Assembly (NCBI GenBank): GCA_016717225.1
Contig: JADKGB010000034.1
Location: forward strand, 62,001-126,000
Direction of reading: 5' to 3'
Length of the DNA stretch: 64,000 nucleotides
From: Flavobacteriales bacterium
GTDB taxonomy: Bacteria; Bacteroidota; Bacteroidia; Flavobacteriales_F; PHOS-HE28
Shown here: positions 17,328 through 26,902 of the stretch, one piece after another
How positions within the stretch are numbered: the stretch's first letter is position 1
Layout of the letters: each line of letters opens with the position of its first letter
Program-made: the position numbers and the translations under genes
The notes under the pieces: model-generated
The model's database searches: none
Seen by the model: only the letters and a program-made list of their open reading frames with translations
Told to the model about the DNA's origin: nothing

Positions 17328-18818
17328 GTGCTAGTCCGATTGAGATCGTTACTTCTTCTTCTACCGGGGCTGACTTCCTCTGTGGTTTTCGCGCAAGCAC
17401 CGGAGATGATCCTCGATATCAACCCAGGTTCCTCAAGCTCCTTGCCCTCGCGTTTTGTCGACGTGAACGGCGATATCCTCTTCATAGCAAGCACACCCGC
17501 TGCAGGAGCTGAACTGTGGCGCACTGATGGCACACCAACCGGTACGCATCTAGTGAAGGACATCTGGCCGGGTCAGCCTCAATCCTCTTTGAATTGGCTT
17601 ACGGCTTTCGACGGAACATTATTCTTCACAGCGGACGATGGCGTACATGGATACGAACTCTGGAAGAGCGATGGCAGCGAGGCTGGAACTGTTTTGATCA
17701 AAGACATCGATCCCGGACCGAACAACGGACTATATCCAGGCCTCATAACCGAACTCGGTGGCCTTGTGTATTTCCGAGCGGATGAACCAATCACTGGGCA
17801 GGAACTCTGGCGCACGGATGGAACGGAGGCTGGTACCGTCATGGTCAAGGACATCAACCCTGGCAGCACAAGCAGCGACATCAGTCAAATGATCGTAGTG
17901 AACGGACAGATGCTGTTCTGGGCGGTGGCCGATACGAATGGCTGGACATTGTGGCGAAGCGATGGTACAGAAACAGGCACGGTGCTGGTCAAGAATATCG
18001 ACCCAGTTTTTGCGCCTTCTGCTTTGCGAGCATTCTACGAGGTAAATGGCGTTGCGTATTTCTTCGCTGCAGACACTATCCATGGTGGCGAACTCTGGCG
18101 GACGGACGGCACAGAGCAAGGCACTTGGATGGTCAAGGACATCCGCCCGGACTCCGCCAGTTCGTGGATATCGGAAATGCGGGTTCTTGGGGACGGCGTC
18201 ATCTTCAGCGCATTCACTGATGCACACGGACGCGAGCTCTGGCTATCCGATGGCACAGAGCAAGGAACACAACTCGTCCTAGACCTGTACCCAGGTCCGG
18301 AAGACGGGACTATTGGGCTCTACAATCCGGTCGTGGTCGGTGACTGGCTCTACTTCGTCGGGAACGATGGCACTCTTCAACCGCCGCTCGGCCTATTCAA
18401 GACCAATGGCACAGCTATCTCCATGATCACTGATGTGCCTAATGGAATTGGGAGTCTCACACTTGGGTGCGGGGGGGTATTCTTCGATGGGCATGATGGC
18501 GTGAACGGCTGGGAGTTGTGGTACAGCAACGGCACTCCAGATGGAACGTACATGGCCGCTGACATAAACACTGGTCTTGGGACATCCCATCCCAACGACT
18601 TCCTTGATGATGGTGAGAGGCTCATCTTCAGTGCCAGCACATCAGCCAATGGAGACGAGCCATGGATCTTGCCGTGCTCGTTCGTCGGCACGGAGGAACT
18701 CAATCAAATGCCCGATTTGATCATCGCACCAGTGCCCTCACGAGGCCTTGTTAGCATCGAACTACCACGGGGCGATGGCCCTGGAGATCGGGGATCACGG
18801 ACTGCATGGGTCGCTTAG
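17328..18818 (+). CDS. ELWxxDGT repeat secreted protein (T9SS tail frameshifted)
   Basis: A 496-aa exported protein as it reads. It starts at a GTG with a signal peptide (LRSLLLLLPGLTSSVVFAQ) and then carries about eight ~47-residue repeats with the core ELWRTDGTxxGTxxVKDI (e.g. near residues 63, 110, 157, 205, 254), a propeller-like family of unknown function found in T9SS cargo. The C-terminal sorting domain begins (IIAPVPSRGLVSIELP) but the frame is lost in the G run 18790-18793. With one extra G it continues as GITDCMGRLVHQV ... GVYQIVANH ... GRLVVEN to a stop at 18946, making 539 aa with a complete T9SS type A domain. Confidence 0.88.
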   Translation: MLVRLRSLLLLLPGLTSSVVFAQAPEMILDINPGSSSSLPSRFVDVNGDILFIASTPAAGAELWRTDGTPTGTHLVKDIWPGQPQSSLNWLTAFDGTLFFTADDGVHGYELWKSDGSEAGTVLIKDIDPGPNNGLYPGLITELGGLVYFRADEPITGQELWRTDGTEAGTVMVKDINPGSTSSDISQMIVVNGQMLFWAVADTNGWTLWRSDGTETGTVLVKNIDPVFAPSALRAFYEVNGVAYFFAADTIHGGELWRTDGTEQGTWMVKDIRPDSASSWISEMRVLGDGVIFSAFTDAHGRELWLSDGTEQGTQLVLDLYPGPEDGTIGLYNPVVVGDWLYFVGNDGTLQPPLGLFKTNGTAISMITDVPNGIGSLTLGCGGVFFDGHDGVNGWELWYSNGTPDGTYMAADINTGLGTSHPNDFLDDGERLIFSASTSANGDEPWILPCSFVGTEELNQMPDLIIAPVPSRGLVSIELPRGDGPGDRGSRTAWVA

Positions 18819-18946
18819 TGCATCAAGTTCATCACGCGTCAAGTTCAATCGTACTTGACACGAGCGAATGGAACAGTGGCGTCTACCAGATCGTGGCTAA
18901 CCACAGAACCGCGCAGATGACCGGAAGACTTGTTGTGGAAAACTGA
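18790..18946 (+). other. Displaced C-terminal T9SS sorting segment
   Basis: In the frame one base back from the preceding CDS, this stretch encodes DCMGRLVHQV, LDTSEWNSGVYQIVA and GRLVVEN followed by TGA at 18944-18946. This is the usual order of conserved blocks in a type A sorting domain. It belongs to the ELWxxDGT gene; the frame break lies in the G4 run at 18790-18793. Confidence 0.85.
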
Positions 18947-18988
18947 TCCCCTCCCCTCCCCTTCACGCAGGTAGCTTCGCGCTCCTGC

Positions 18989-21900
18989 ATGCCGAAGTTC
19001 TCCCACCTCCACGTTCACACCCAGTTCTCGCTGCTCGACGGCGCCGCCGCCATTCCTGCGTTGTACAAGAAAGCCGCTGCCGATGGCCAGCCCGCATTGG
19101 CGATCACCGATCATGGCAACATGTTCGGTGTGTTCAAGTTCGTGGCCGAGGCTGGCAAGCACAAGAACCCGGATGGCACGCCGCGCATCAAGCCGATCGT
19201 GGGTTGCGAGTTCTACGTGGTGGAGGACCGGCACAAGAAAGTGTTCACGCGGGAGGATCGCGATCAACGCTTCCACCAATTGCTGCTGGCGAAGAACGCC
19301 ACGGGCTACAAGAACCTGAGCAAGTTGTGTTCGCTCGGCTACACCGAAGGCTTTTACAGCAAATACCCGCGCATCGACAAGGAACTGGTGCTGAAGTACA
19401 GCGAAGGGCTGATCGCCACCACCTGCTGCCTCGGCGCCAGCGTGCCCAAGGCGATCATGCGCTGGGAGAATGAATTGCACAAGGCGGAGAACGAATTCAA
19501 GTGGTGGCTCGGTGTGTTCGGGGATGATTACTACGTGGAGCTGCAACGCCACGGTATTCCCGATCAGGACAAGGTGAACGCTGTGCTGGTGCAATGGGCG
19601 CGCAAGCACAACGTGCCCATTATCGCGAGCAACGACAGCCACTACGTCGACCAGGAGGACTACAACGCGCACGACATCCTCCTGTGCATCAACACCGCCG
19701 AGAAGCAGAGCACGCCGAAGGCCACGGACGATGACGACAATGTGAGCAGCAAAGGCAAGCGCTTCGGCTTTCCGAACGACGAGTTCTTCTTCAAGACGCA
19801 GGCGCAGATGGCCGCGACCTTCCACGACCTGCCGGAAGCCCTGGACAACACGAACCTGATCGTGGACAAGGTGGATGTGCTGAAACTGAAGAAGGACATC
19901 CTGCTGCCGAACTTCCCGATACCGGAAGGCTTCGTGGATCAGGACGCGTACTTGCAGCACTTGACATATCAAGGAGCGATCAAGCGGTACATCAACGATG
20001 GTGTTTCGGGTATCGATTCCCTTGATCCCAAGATCAAGGAGCGCATCGACTTCGAACTGTTCACCATCCGCACGATGGGTTTCAGCGGCTACTTCCTCAT
20101 CACGCAGGACTTCATCAACAAGGGCCGGGAGATCGGTGTGTTGATCGGTCCCGGCCGTGGATCAGCGGCGGGTAGCGTGGTGGCGTATTGCACCGGGATC
20201 ACCAACATCGATCCGATCAAGTACGATCTGCTGTTCGAGCGTTTTCTGAATCCGGACCGCAAGAGCATGCCTGATATCGACACGGACTTCGACGACGAGG
20301 GTCGGCAGAAGGTGATCGACTACGTGGTGCAGAAGTATGGCCAGAACCAAGTGGCGCAGATCGTCACCTACGGAGGCATGGCGGCGAAGAGCAGCATCCG
20401 TGATGTGGCACGCGTAATGGACCTGCCCTTGAGCGAAGCGGATCGGCTGGCGAAGCTGGTGCCGGAGCGTCCGGGAATCGAGCTGGGCCGCATGTTGCGT
20501 GCGCCTTTCGATGGCGACGGAAGCCTGAAGCAGAAGGAGAACCTGAACAGCGACGAGATCGCGAACGTGAAGCAGTTGCGCGAGATCCTCGAGAGCGGTG
20601 AGCCCACTGCCGATGTGCTGCGCGAGGCGGAGAAATTGGAAGGATCGGTGCGTGGCACGGGTGTGCACGCGGCGGGCCTCATTATTGCGCCGAGCGATCT
20701 CACCGAGATCATTCCCGTATGCATCTCGAAGGAATCCACCATGCTGCTCACGCAATATGACGGCAAGGTGATCGAGGATGCCGGTGTGATCAAGATGGAC
20801 TTCCTGGGGCTGAAAACGCTCACCATCATCCGCGATGCATTGCGCATGATCGATGCGAACCACGGGATCCAGATCGACATCGACAACATTCCGTTGGATG
20901 ACCCGAAGACTTTCGCGCTCTATCAACGTGCTGAGACCAACGGAACCTTCCAGTTCGAAAGCGCGGGCATGCAGAAGTACCTGCGCGAACTGAAAGCGGA
21001 CAAGTTCGGCGACCTCATCGCCATGAACGCGCTCTACCGTCCGGGGCCGCTGGAATACATCCCCAGCTTCATCAAGCGCAAACACGGCACGGAAAAGATC
21101 AGCTACGATCTGCCGGAAATGGAGGACCTGCTGAAGGAGACCTACGGCATCACGGTGTATCAGGAACAGGTGATGTTGCTCAGCCAGAAGCTCGCTGGTT
21201 TCAGCAAGGGCGATGCGGACGTGTTGCGCAAAGCGATGGGCAAAAAGGACCGCGCCACGCTGGACAAGATGAAGGGCAAGTTCCTGGAAGGCACCGCCGC
21301 CAAAGGACTGGATGCGAAAGTCTGCGCCAAGGTGTGGATCGACTGGGAGGCCTTCGCGCAGTACGCCTTCAACAAATCGCACAGCACATGCTATGCGTTC
21401 GTCGCCTACCAGACCACTTGGCTGAAAGCGAACTACCCCGGCGAATTCATGGCCAGCGTGCTCACACATTCCGGCGGGCAGATCGACAAGATCACCTTCT
21501 TCATGGAAGAGTGCCGACGCATGGGCATCAAGGTGCTGGGGCCGGATATCAACGAAAGTGGTTTACAGTTCGGGGTGAACAAACAAGGCCAGATCCGCTT
21601 CGGCCTCGGTGCCGTGAAGGGCGTAGGGGAAAGTGCTGTGGACGCGATCGTTACAGCGCGGAAAGAAGGCGGTGCGTTCAACTCCATCTTCGATGTGATG
21701 CGCCGTGTGAACCTGCGCTCCATGAACAAGAAAGCGCTGGAGAGTCTCGCCTATGCGGGTGGGTTCGACTCGCTCAAAATGCAACGCGCGCATTTCTTCC
21801 ACAGCACCGGTGAAGGCAGACCGATGTGGCTTGAAACACTGCTCCGTTATGGCCAGCAGCACCAGGACGGCGAAGACTCTTCACAAGTGAACATGTTCGA

Positions 21901-22615
21901 TGCTGGTGCAGAAGGCGCCGGCGTTCCTGAGCCCACTTTGCCCGCAGTGGAAGGCTGGAGCGCACTGGAACAATTGCACTACGAGAAGGATGTGATCGGC
22001 TTCTATCTCAGCGGCCATCCCTTGGATGATCACCGGCTGGAGATCAAGCATCTCTGCAAAAACACGCTGGGGCAACTCGCCGACCTGAAACAGCTTTCAG
22101 GTATGGACGTTTCGCTCGCGGGCATTGTTACCAAGGCCGAACACCGCATCGCGAAAAGCGGCAAGCCCTTCGGCACATTCTCCATGGAAGACCATGCGGG
22201 AAGCCACGACTTCATGCTCTTCAGCGAAGACTACATGAAGTACAAGCTCTACTTGCAACAGGGCACCCTGCTCTATGTGAAAGGCCGCGCGGCAGAACGC
22301 ACTTGGGGCCGCGATGAAGGGCAGATGGAATTCAAGATCACCAACATGGACCTGCTCAGTGATGTGCGTGAGAAGTATTTCACTAAACTGAGCTTACGCA
22401 TGGAGGCCGAACGTGTGAGCGAAGACATGAGCCGCGAACTAGCTTCCTTGTTGAAAGAACACCCCGGCAAGTGCAAGGTGACCGTAAGCCTCTTCAGCGC
22501 AGCGGAGAACCTCAATGTGGATGTGTTGGCCAAAGTGGCCGCTGTGGACGTGAGCGAAGGACCTGCGATGGCGGATCTTGCCGCGCTAACGAATGTGGAG
22601 GTGAAGCTTGGCTGA
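18989..22615 (+). CDS. dnaE: DNA polymerase III subunit alpha
   Basis: Replicative polymerase catalytic subunit. The 1208-aa protein has the N-terminal PHP domain (HLHVHTQFSLLDGA at 6-19, AITDHGNMFG), the palm with catalytic Asp residues (MPDIDTDFDDEGR about 427-439), the fingers (GTGVHAAGLI, YRPGPLEYIPSFI, AMGKKDRATL), a helix-hairpin-helix region (about 890-960) and an OB fold (about 1045-1125). Length and motifs are those of DnaE1. The ATG at 18989 directly gives the conserved MPKFSHLHVHT start. A TAGCTTCG element at 18972-18979 may be a -7 box variant. No frameshift is seen in this long gene. Confidence 0.97.
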   Translation: MPKFSHLHVHTQFSLLDGAAAIPALYKKAAADGQPALAITDHGNMFGVFKFVAEAGKHKNPDGTPRIKPIVGCEFYVVEDRHKKVFTREDRDQRFHQLLLAKNATGYKNLSKLCSLGYTEGFYSKYPRIDKELVLKYSEGLIATTCCLGASVPKAIMRWENELHKAENEFKWWLGVFGDDYYVELQRHGIPDQDKVNAVLVQWARKHNVPIIASNDSHYVDQEDYNAHDILLCINTAEKQSTPKATDDDDNVSSKGKRFGFPNDEFFFKTQAQMAATFHDLPEALDNTNLIVDKVDVLKLKKDILLPNFPIPEGFVDQDAYLQHLTYQGAIKRYINDGVSGIDSLDPKIKERIDFELFTIRTMGFSGYFLITQDFINKGREIGVLIGPGRGSAAGSVVAYCTGITNIDPIKYDLLFERFLNPDRKSMPDIDTDFDDEGRQKVIDYVVQKYGQNQVAQIVTYGGMAAKSSIRDVARVMDLPLSEADRLAKLVPERPGIELGRMLRAPFDGDGSLKQKENLNSDEIANVKQLREILESGEPTADVLREAEKLEGSVRGTGVHAAGLIIAPSDLTEIIPVCISKESTMLLTQYDGKVIEDAGVIKMDFLGLKTLTIIRDALRMIDANHGIQIDIDNIPLDDPKTFALYQRAETNGTFQFESAGMQKYLRELKADKFGDLIAMNALYRPGPLEYIPSFIKRKHGTEKISYDLPEMEDLLKETYGITVYQEQVMLLSQKLAGFSKGDADVLRKAMGKKDRATLDKMKGKFLEGTAAKGLDAKVCAKVWIDWEAFAQYAFNKSHSTCYAFVAYQTTWLKANYPGEFMASVLTHSGGQIDKITFFMEECRRMGIKVLGPDINESGLQFGVNKQGQIRFGLGAVKGVGESAVDAIVTARKEGGAFNSIFDVMRRVNLRSMNKKALESLAYAGGFDSLKMQRAHFFHSTGEGRPMWLETLLRYGQQHQDGEDSSQVNMFDAGAEGAGVPEPTLPAVEGWSALEQLHYEKDVIGFYLSGHPLDDHRLEIKHLCKNTLGQLADLKQLSGMDVSLAGIVTKAEHRIAKSGKPFGTFSMEDHAGSHDFMLFSEDYMKYKLYLQQGTLLYVKGRAAERTWGRDEGQMEFKITNMDLLSDVREKYFTKLSLRMEAERVSEDMSRELASLLKEHPGKCKVTVSLFSAAENLNVDVLAKVAAVDVSEGPAMADLAALTNVEVKLG

Positions 22616-22648
22616 CCAACTGTCAGTCCTTTTCGTCTCGGCAAGGAC

Positions 22649-22679
22649 ATTGCCAGAAATAGGCCGACCATCACCTTTG
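22649..22679 (+). promoter_or_regulatory. Possible promoter for trxA
   Basis: ATTG (22649-22652), 19 bp, then CACCTTTG (22672-22679), one mismatch from each half of the Bacteroidota consensus TTTG/TANNTTTG. It lies 137 bp before the trxA start, within the 200-bp dnaE-trxA gap. Confidence 0.3.
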
Positions 22680-22815
22680 CGCCGGTTGAAAAGTTGAAGT
22701 GGTTCAAGACGATTCGTTACCAAGGACCATCAACTTTGCCGCCTGCAAGGATCAAGCAGTCGTAAACCAATACAAGGAGACCCCGGCTCTCCGCTCACCA
22801 AAGTCCGGGAATAGC

Positions 22816-23136
22816 ATGGCACTCGAATTCACAGACAGCAACTTCGAAGAACTCGCCCTTAAGAGCGACAAACCCGTTATGGTGGACTTCTGGGCGGAAT
22901 GGTGTGGCCCTTGCCGCATGGTTGGCCCAGTGGTGGAAGAACTCGCCAAGGAATATGATGGCAAAGCCGTGATCGGCAAGGTCAACGTGGATAATAACCC
23001 ACAAGTGGCCATGAAGTATGGTATCCGTAGCATCCCCACCATCCTCTTCCTGAAGAACGGTGAGGTGGTGGACCGCAGCGTGGGTGCTGTGCCGAAGGCG
23101 ACTTTGGCCGGTAAGCTGAACGGACAGTTGGTCTGA
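22816..23136 (+). CDS. trxA: Thioredoxin
   Basis: Cytoplasmic disulfide reductase for ribonucleotide reductase and other partners. The 106-aa protein has the active site WCGPCR (about 29-34), the cis-proline region IRSIPTILFLKNG (about 69-81) and no signal peptide. The ATG at 22816 gives the standard length; the frame is open 39 codons upstream but that extension has no family counterpart. A hairpin terminator follows at 23164-23191. Confidence 0.95.
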   Translation: MALEFTDSNFEELALKSDKPVMVDFWAEWCGPCRMVGPVVEELAKEYDGKAVIGKVNVDNNPQVAMKYGIRSIPTILFLKNGEVVDRSVGAVPKATLAGKLNGQLV

Positions 23137-23163
23137 TCCCGCTCGATTTCTCAACAGACGTGA

Positions 23164-23191
23164 ACAAGCCTCGGCGAAAGTCGGGGCTTGT
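23164..23191 (+). terminator. Hairpin terminator after trxA
   Basis: ACAAGCCTCG (23164-23173) pairs with CGGGGCTTGT (23182-23191) with one G-T wobble and an 8-nt loop, followed by a T-rich stretch. It lies between the trxA stop and the DUF58 start (23207). Confidence 0.7.
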
Positions 23192-23206
23192 GCGTTCTTT
23201 GTAGCG

Positions 23207-24137
23207 ATGCCCATCGACAACAAGGAGATCCAAGCGCTCAGCCAACTAGAGTTCAAAGCCCGCCAAGTGGTGGAGGGCTTCTTGGCTGGCCTGCATAAAA
23301 GCCCGTTCCACGGCTTCAGCGTGGAGTTCGCTGAGCACCGCATCTATAACCCCGGCGAGAGCACCCGACACATCGACTGGAAACTATACGCTCGCACGGA
23401 CAAGCTGTTCGTGAAGCGCTATGAGGAAGAGACCAATTTGCGTTGCCAATTGGTGATCGATGCGAGCAGTTCGATGTACTACCCGCAATTGAAAGCGGGT
23501 GATCACGAAAGCTTGAACAAGATCCGTTTCAGTGTATACGCCGCGGCTGCACTAACACAGTTGATCCGTAAACAACGCGATGCCGTTGGGCTTACGGTTT
23601 TTACTGATGAAGTGAAGGTGATCGAGCAGGCCCGCAGCAATGCCGTGCACCTGAAGCACGTGATGACGCATTTGGAGAACCTGCTCGCTGTGGGTGCACC
23701 TGCACAGGGCCAGAAGACCTCGATCGTGGAAGCACTGCACGATATCGCCCACCGCGCACCCCGACGCTCCTTGGTGGGTGATCCTCAGTGATATGATGGA
23801 CAGCGGCACGGATCAGGCCGCCATGTTCGATGCGCTGCAGCACCTGCGTTTCAACAAGCATGATATCATCTTGTTCCACGTGGTGGACCGCAAGAACGAA
23901 TTGGAACTTCAATTGGAAGACCGTCCATACACCTTCGTTGACCTGGAGAGTGGTGAACAGGTAAAAGCCCACCCTGCTGAGGTGCGCGAAGCCTACCGAA
24001 CCGCCATGGCAGATCATTGGCACCAGTTGAAATTGAAGTGTGGCCAATACCGCATCGACCTTGTGGAAGCGGATATCAACAAAGGATTCTCGCCTATTCT
24101 GCTCGAGTTTCTGTTGAAAAGGGCCCGTCTTTACTGA
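23207..24137 (+). pseudogene. DUF58 domain protein, frameshifted
   Basis: DUF58 proteins carry a von Willebrand A-like domain and usually neighbour MoxR ATPases and BatA-like proteins; none is adjacent here. The first 190 codons (23207-23780) include HIYNPGESTRHIDWKLYART and LVIDASSSMYYP (a MIDAS-like DxSxS). The frame then breaks in GGTGGGTG at 23773-23780; dropping one G restores SLVVILSDMMDSG and continues to the stop at 24137, giving 309 aa, the expected length. The downstream half keeps the conserved end FSPILLEFLLKRARLY. Probably an intact gene with a one-base insertion error. Confidence 0.88.
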
Positions 24138-24163
24138 AGAATCGTCGCGCGGGGGCTCCCTCG

Positions 24164-24194
24164 TTTGCACGGATCGACACTACGGCTACATTTG
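24164..24194 (+). promoter_or_regulatory. Bacteroidota-type promoter of tRNA-Asp
   Basis: TTTG at 24164-24167, a 19-bp spacer, then TACATTTG at 24187-24194, an exact match to TTTG/N19-21/TANNTTTG. It lies 30 bp upstream of the mature tRNA 5' end. Confidence 0.85.
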
Positions 24195-24224
24195 CCCCGC
24201 TTTTGGAGGGATCCGGAAGCGAAC

Positions 24225-24298
24225 GGACTGGTAGTTCAGCTGGTTAGAATGCCGCCCTGTCACGGCGGAGGTCGCGGGTTCGAGTCCCGTCCGGTCCG
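24225..24298 (+). tRNA. tRNA-Asp (anticodon GTC)
   Basis: A full cloverleaf can be folded: acceptor GGACTGG with CCGGTCC (one G-T pair), D arm with AGTTCAGCTGGTTAGAAT, anticodon stem CCGCC/GGCGG around loop CTGTCAC (anticodon GTC), T arm GCGGG-TTCGAGT-CCCGT, discriminator G. CCA is not encoded (GCAC follows). Promoter and terminator flank it closely, so it is a single-gene unit. Confidence 0.97.
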
Positions 24299-24304
24299 CA
24301 CAGC

Positions 24305-24332
24305 AAAGAAGCCCCTTTCGAGGGGCTTCTTT
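24305..24332. terminator. Terminator between tRNA-Asp and recQ
   Basis: AAAGAAGCCCCT (24305-24316) pairs perfectly with AGGGGCTTCTTT (24321-24332) around a TTCG tetraloop. It serves the tRNA and, as it is symmetric, the convergent recQ gene whose stop is at 24350. Confidence 0.93.
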
Positions 24333-24349
24333 GTTTGCGGTCGGGTTCT

Positions 24350-26179
24350 TCAGACCGGAACCGTTCGCACCGCAGAAATTTCCGCGAGGAACCGGTCTGC
24401 GTAGACCTTCACCTTGTGATCCCCTACCCCGTTCACCAAACGGAACTCGTACACATCCGCCGGCTTCTTTACGGCCATATCGATGAGCGTTGCATCGCTG
24501 AAGACGATGTAGGCTGGTTTGGCGATCTCCTTGGCGATGACCTTGCGCAGATCCTTCAATCGCTGCAAGAGATCCGCTGATGCGTGTGAAGGCTCAGCAG
24601 CCATAGCCACCGGCGTCTTTTTCGATCGCTCTTGCCGCTCCTTGATCGTATCCGGCGAAACGAGCCGCACTTGCCTTTCGCCACGAAGTACCGCTTGCCC
24701 TGCGTCAGTGACCTTCAAATGATAGTGGGCTTTGTAGTCGATCTCCAACAACCCATGCTGGATCATTTGCTGGATGAACATCATCCATGCGAAGGCGCTC
24801 GTGTCACCTCCCGCACCAAATGTCTTCACGGTGTCGAACTTGTTCTCCAGCACCTCTTGGGAGCGCGTTCCCTTGAGCACATCGATGAGCACGCTCATAC
24901 TGAGCTGTTCCTTGCAGCGCACCACCGCGCTCAAGGCCTTTTGCCCTGTCAGCGTTCCGTTGAAATACTTTGGCGGGTCCTTGCACACATCGCAGTTCCC
25001 ACAGGGCTCAGCGGTGGTTTCGCTGAAGTAGCTCAGCAGGATGGTGCGGCGGCAGACCTGGGCCTCCGCGAACTCCTTCATGCGCTCCAGCTTCGCCGTA
25101 AGGATCGCCTTGTACTGCGGATCTTCCACCTTGTCGATGTGGTACATCTGCCCTTGCACATCGGCGTAGCTGTAGAACAGGATGGTCTCAGCTGGCTTCC
25201 CATCACGGCCTGCGCGACCGATCTCCTGGTAGTAGCTCTCCACATTTCCCGGCAGGTTGTAGTGGATCACGAAGCGTACGTCGCTCTTGTCGATACCCAT
25301 CCCAAAGGCGATGGTGGCGCAGATCACGTGCAACTTGCCGCTGATGAACTCGTCCTGTACTTCGTTGCGCTCTTCACTACTGCGCCCCGCGTGGTAGTGA
25401 TCCGCGCGCACACCGATCTTTTGGAGCTTGGTGGCCAGCTTTTCCGTAGCGTCTCGACTACCGCAGTAGATGATGCCACACTTCCCCGCGTGGCGCGCCA
25501 TGATCCGTTCGATCGCTTTCCACCGATCAACGCCCGGCAATACCGCAAGTGAAAGGTTCGGTCGGTCGAAACTGCTTACGAACATGCGCTCGTTCTTCAA
25601 CCCCAAGTGCCGCGCGATATCCCCACGTACAGCGCGATCGGCGGTTGCTGTGAGTGCGATCACTGGGACATTCGGAAAGCGCTTCTTGATCGCGTTCAAC
25701 TTCTTGTATTCGGGCCGGAACGAATGGCCCCAACTGCTGATGCAATGCGCCTCATCAATGGCGAACAGGCGAACGTTCAATCCCGATATCCAGTCCATCA
25801 CGTTCTGTGCGAAAAGTCGCTCCGGTGAGAGATAGAGCAACTTCAATTCTCCTTTATGCAATTGTTCGCTGATCGCCTGTTCCTCCGCATAGCCAAGTGA
25901 ACTGTTCATGAACGCAGCTGGAATTCCGTTGCCTTGTAACGCCTGCACTTGATCCTTCATCAGGGCGATCAATGGGGAGATAACGACGGTCAAGCCATCG
26001 AGCGCGAGCGCTGGGATCTGGTAACACAAACTCTTCCCGCCTCCTGTAGGCATGAGCACCACGGCGTCATTTCCTGCCAACACATGCTCGATGATCTCTT
26101 GCTGCTGAGGGCGGAAGGTCTTGTAGCCAAAGTGGCGTTCGAGGAGTTCGGAGGATAAAGCAGCGGTGACGGATTCCAT
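24350..26179 (-). CDS. recQ: ATP-dependent DNA helicase RecQ
   Basis: Unwinds DNA 3'-5' in recombination and repair. The 609-aa protein has the Q motif (GYKTFRPQQQEII, about 17-29), Walker A (PTGGGKSLCYQIPAL), DEAH box (IDEAHCISSWGHSFRPEY), motif VI (QEIGRAGRDG), the RQC zinc-binding cysteines (CRRTILLSYF ... CGNCDVC) and a C-terminal HRDC domain. The start at 26179 (MESVTAALSSELLERHFGY) matches the family; 29 more codons are open upstream. Divergent from the GbsR-like gene. Confidence 0.96.
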   Translation of the reverse strand: MESVTAALSSELLERHFGYKTFRPQQQEIIEHVLAGNDAVVLMPTGGGKSLCYQIPALALDGLTVVISPLIALMKDQVQALQGNGIPAAFMNSSLGYAEEQAISEQLHKGELKLLYLSPERLFAQNVMDWISGLNVRLFAIDEAHCISSWGHSFRPEYKKLNAIKKRFPNVPVIALTATADRAVRGDIARHLGLKNERMFVSSFDRPNLSLAVLPGVDRWKAIERIMARHAGKCGIIYCGSRDATEKLATKLQKIGVRADHYHAGRSSEERNEVQDEFISGKLHVICATIAFGMGIDKSDVRFVIHYNLPGNVESYYQEIGRAGRDGKPAETILFYSYADVQGQMYHIDKVEDPQYKAILTAKLERMKEFAEAQVCRRTILLSYFSETTAEPCGNCDVCKDPPKYFNGTLTGQKALSAVVRCKEQLSMSVLIDVLKGTRSQEVLENKFDTVKTFGAGGDTSAFAWMMFIQQMIQHGLLEIDYKAHYHLKVTDAGQAVLRGERQVRLVSPDTIKERQERSKKTPVAMAAEPSHASADLLQRLKDLRKVIAKEIAKPAYIVFSDATLIDMAVKKPADVYEFRLVNGVGDHKVKVYADRFLAEISAVRTVPV

Positions 26180-26271
26180 GGCGATCGTGAGCGGGCAATG
26201 TAGTTTGTGCTTGTTACTTGTCGTTGGAACAGGTGTCCGTTCCATGGGTTGAAAACTTTCTTTCAATACTA

Positions 26272-26303
26272 TTTGAAACTTCCGGGACTTTGATCTACGT
26301 TTG
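26272..26303 (+). promoter_or_regulatory. Bacteroidota-type promoter of GbsR-like operon
   Basis: TTTG (26272-26275), 20-bp spacer, TACGTTTG (26296-26303): exact match to the consensus. Predicted transcription start about 26309, some 20 bp before the regulator's ATG at 26330, which supports that start. Confidence 0.85.
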
Positions 26304-26329
26304 ACCCGTCGAACAATGGAACCCTACCG

Positions 26330-26842
26330 ATGTCTGCCCCCATGGACCTGAAAGAAGCCCGCGAGAAGTTCATCGAAGCGTGGGGCGCGTTCGGTAGCGC
26401 CTGGGGGATCAACCGGAGCATGGCTCAAGTGCACGCGCTGTTGCTTATCAGCCACGAGCCACTGAGCACCGAGGATGTGATGGAGCAACTGAACATCAGC
26501 CGGGGCAACGCGAACATGAACATGCGTGCGCTGATCGACTGGAGCCTCGTGCGCCGGGTGCTGAAGAGCGGAGAACGGCGCGAGTTCTTCGAGGCGGAGA
26601 AGGATGTTTGGAAAGTGGCCACGCACATCACGCGTGAGCGCAAGAAGCGCGAACTGGAGCCGTTGATCCGCTTGCTCGATGAACTGGAGGATATCCCCGG
26701 CGCTACCGCTGAAGCCAAGAGCTTCCGCAAAATGACGCACGACCTGCATGATCTCACCACTCGTTTGGATACCCTGCTCGACCATAGCACCCGTCGCGAT
26801 GTGCAGTGGTTCGTGAAGGCCGCTACTACCCTGCTCAAATGA
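26330..26842 (+). CDS. GbsR/MarR-like transcriptional regulator
   Basis: A 170-aa winged-helix regulator. Residues about 20-95 carry the HTH (MAQVHALLLISHEPLSTEDVMEQLNISRGNANMNMRALIDWSLV region), typical of the GbsR family in the ArsR/MarR superfamily; the C-terminal half is helical and probably a dimerisation domain. It heads a run of five co-directional genes and likely controls them and perhaps itself. The ligand is unknown; GbsR in Bacillus senses choline, but family members are diverse. Confidence 0.87.
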   Translation: MSAPMDLKEAREKFIEAWGAFGSAWGINRSMAQVHALLLISHEPLSTEDVMEQLNISRGNANMNMRALIDWSLVRRVLKSGERREFFEAEKDVWKVATHITRERKKRELEPLIRLLDELEDIPGATAEAKSFRKMTHDLHDLTTRLDTLLDHSTRRDVQWFVKAATTLLK

Positions 26843-26902
26843 CTTCCTTTTTTTTGCCCGCTATCTTTCATATTTTCCTGAAACTATGATCTATCAAGAA
26901 TC

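Noticed and set aside
20162..21469. Long open frame of 435 codons antisense to dnaE
   Set aside because: It is the reverse-complement shadow of strongly conserved polymerase sequence; no start region or family resemblance.
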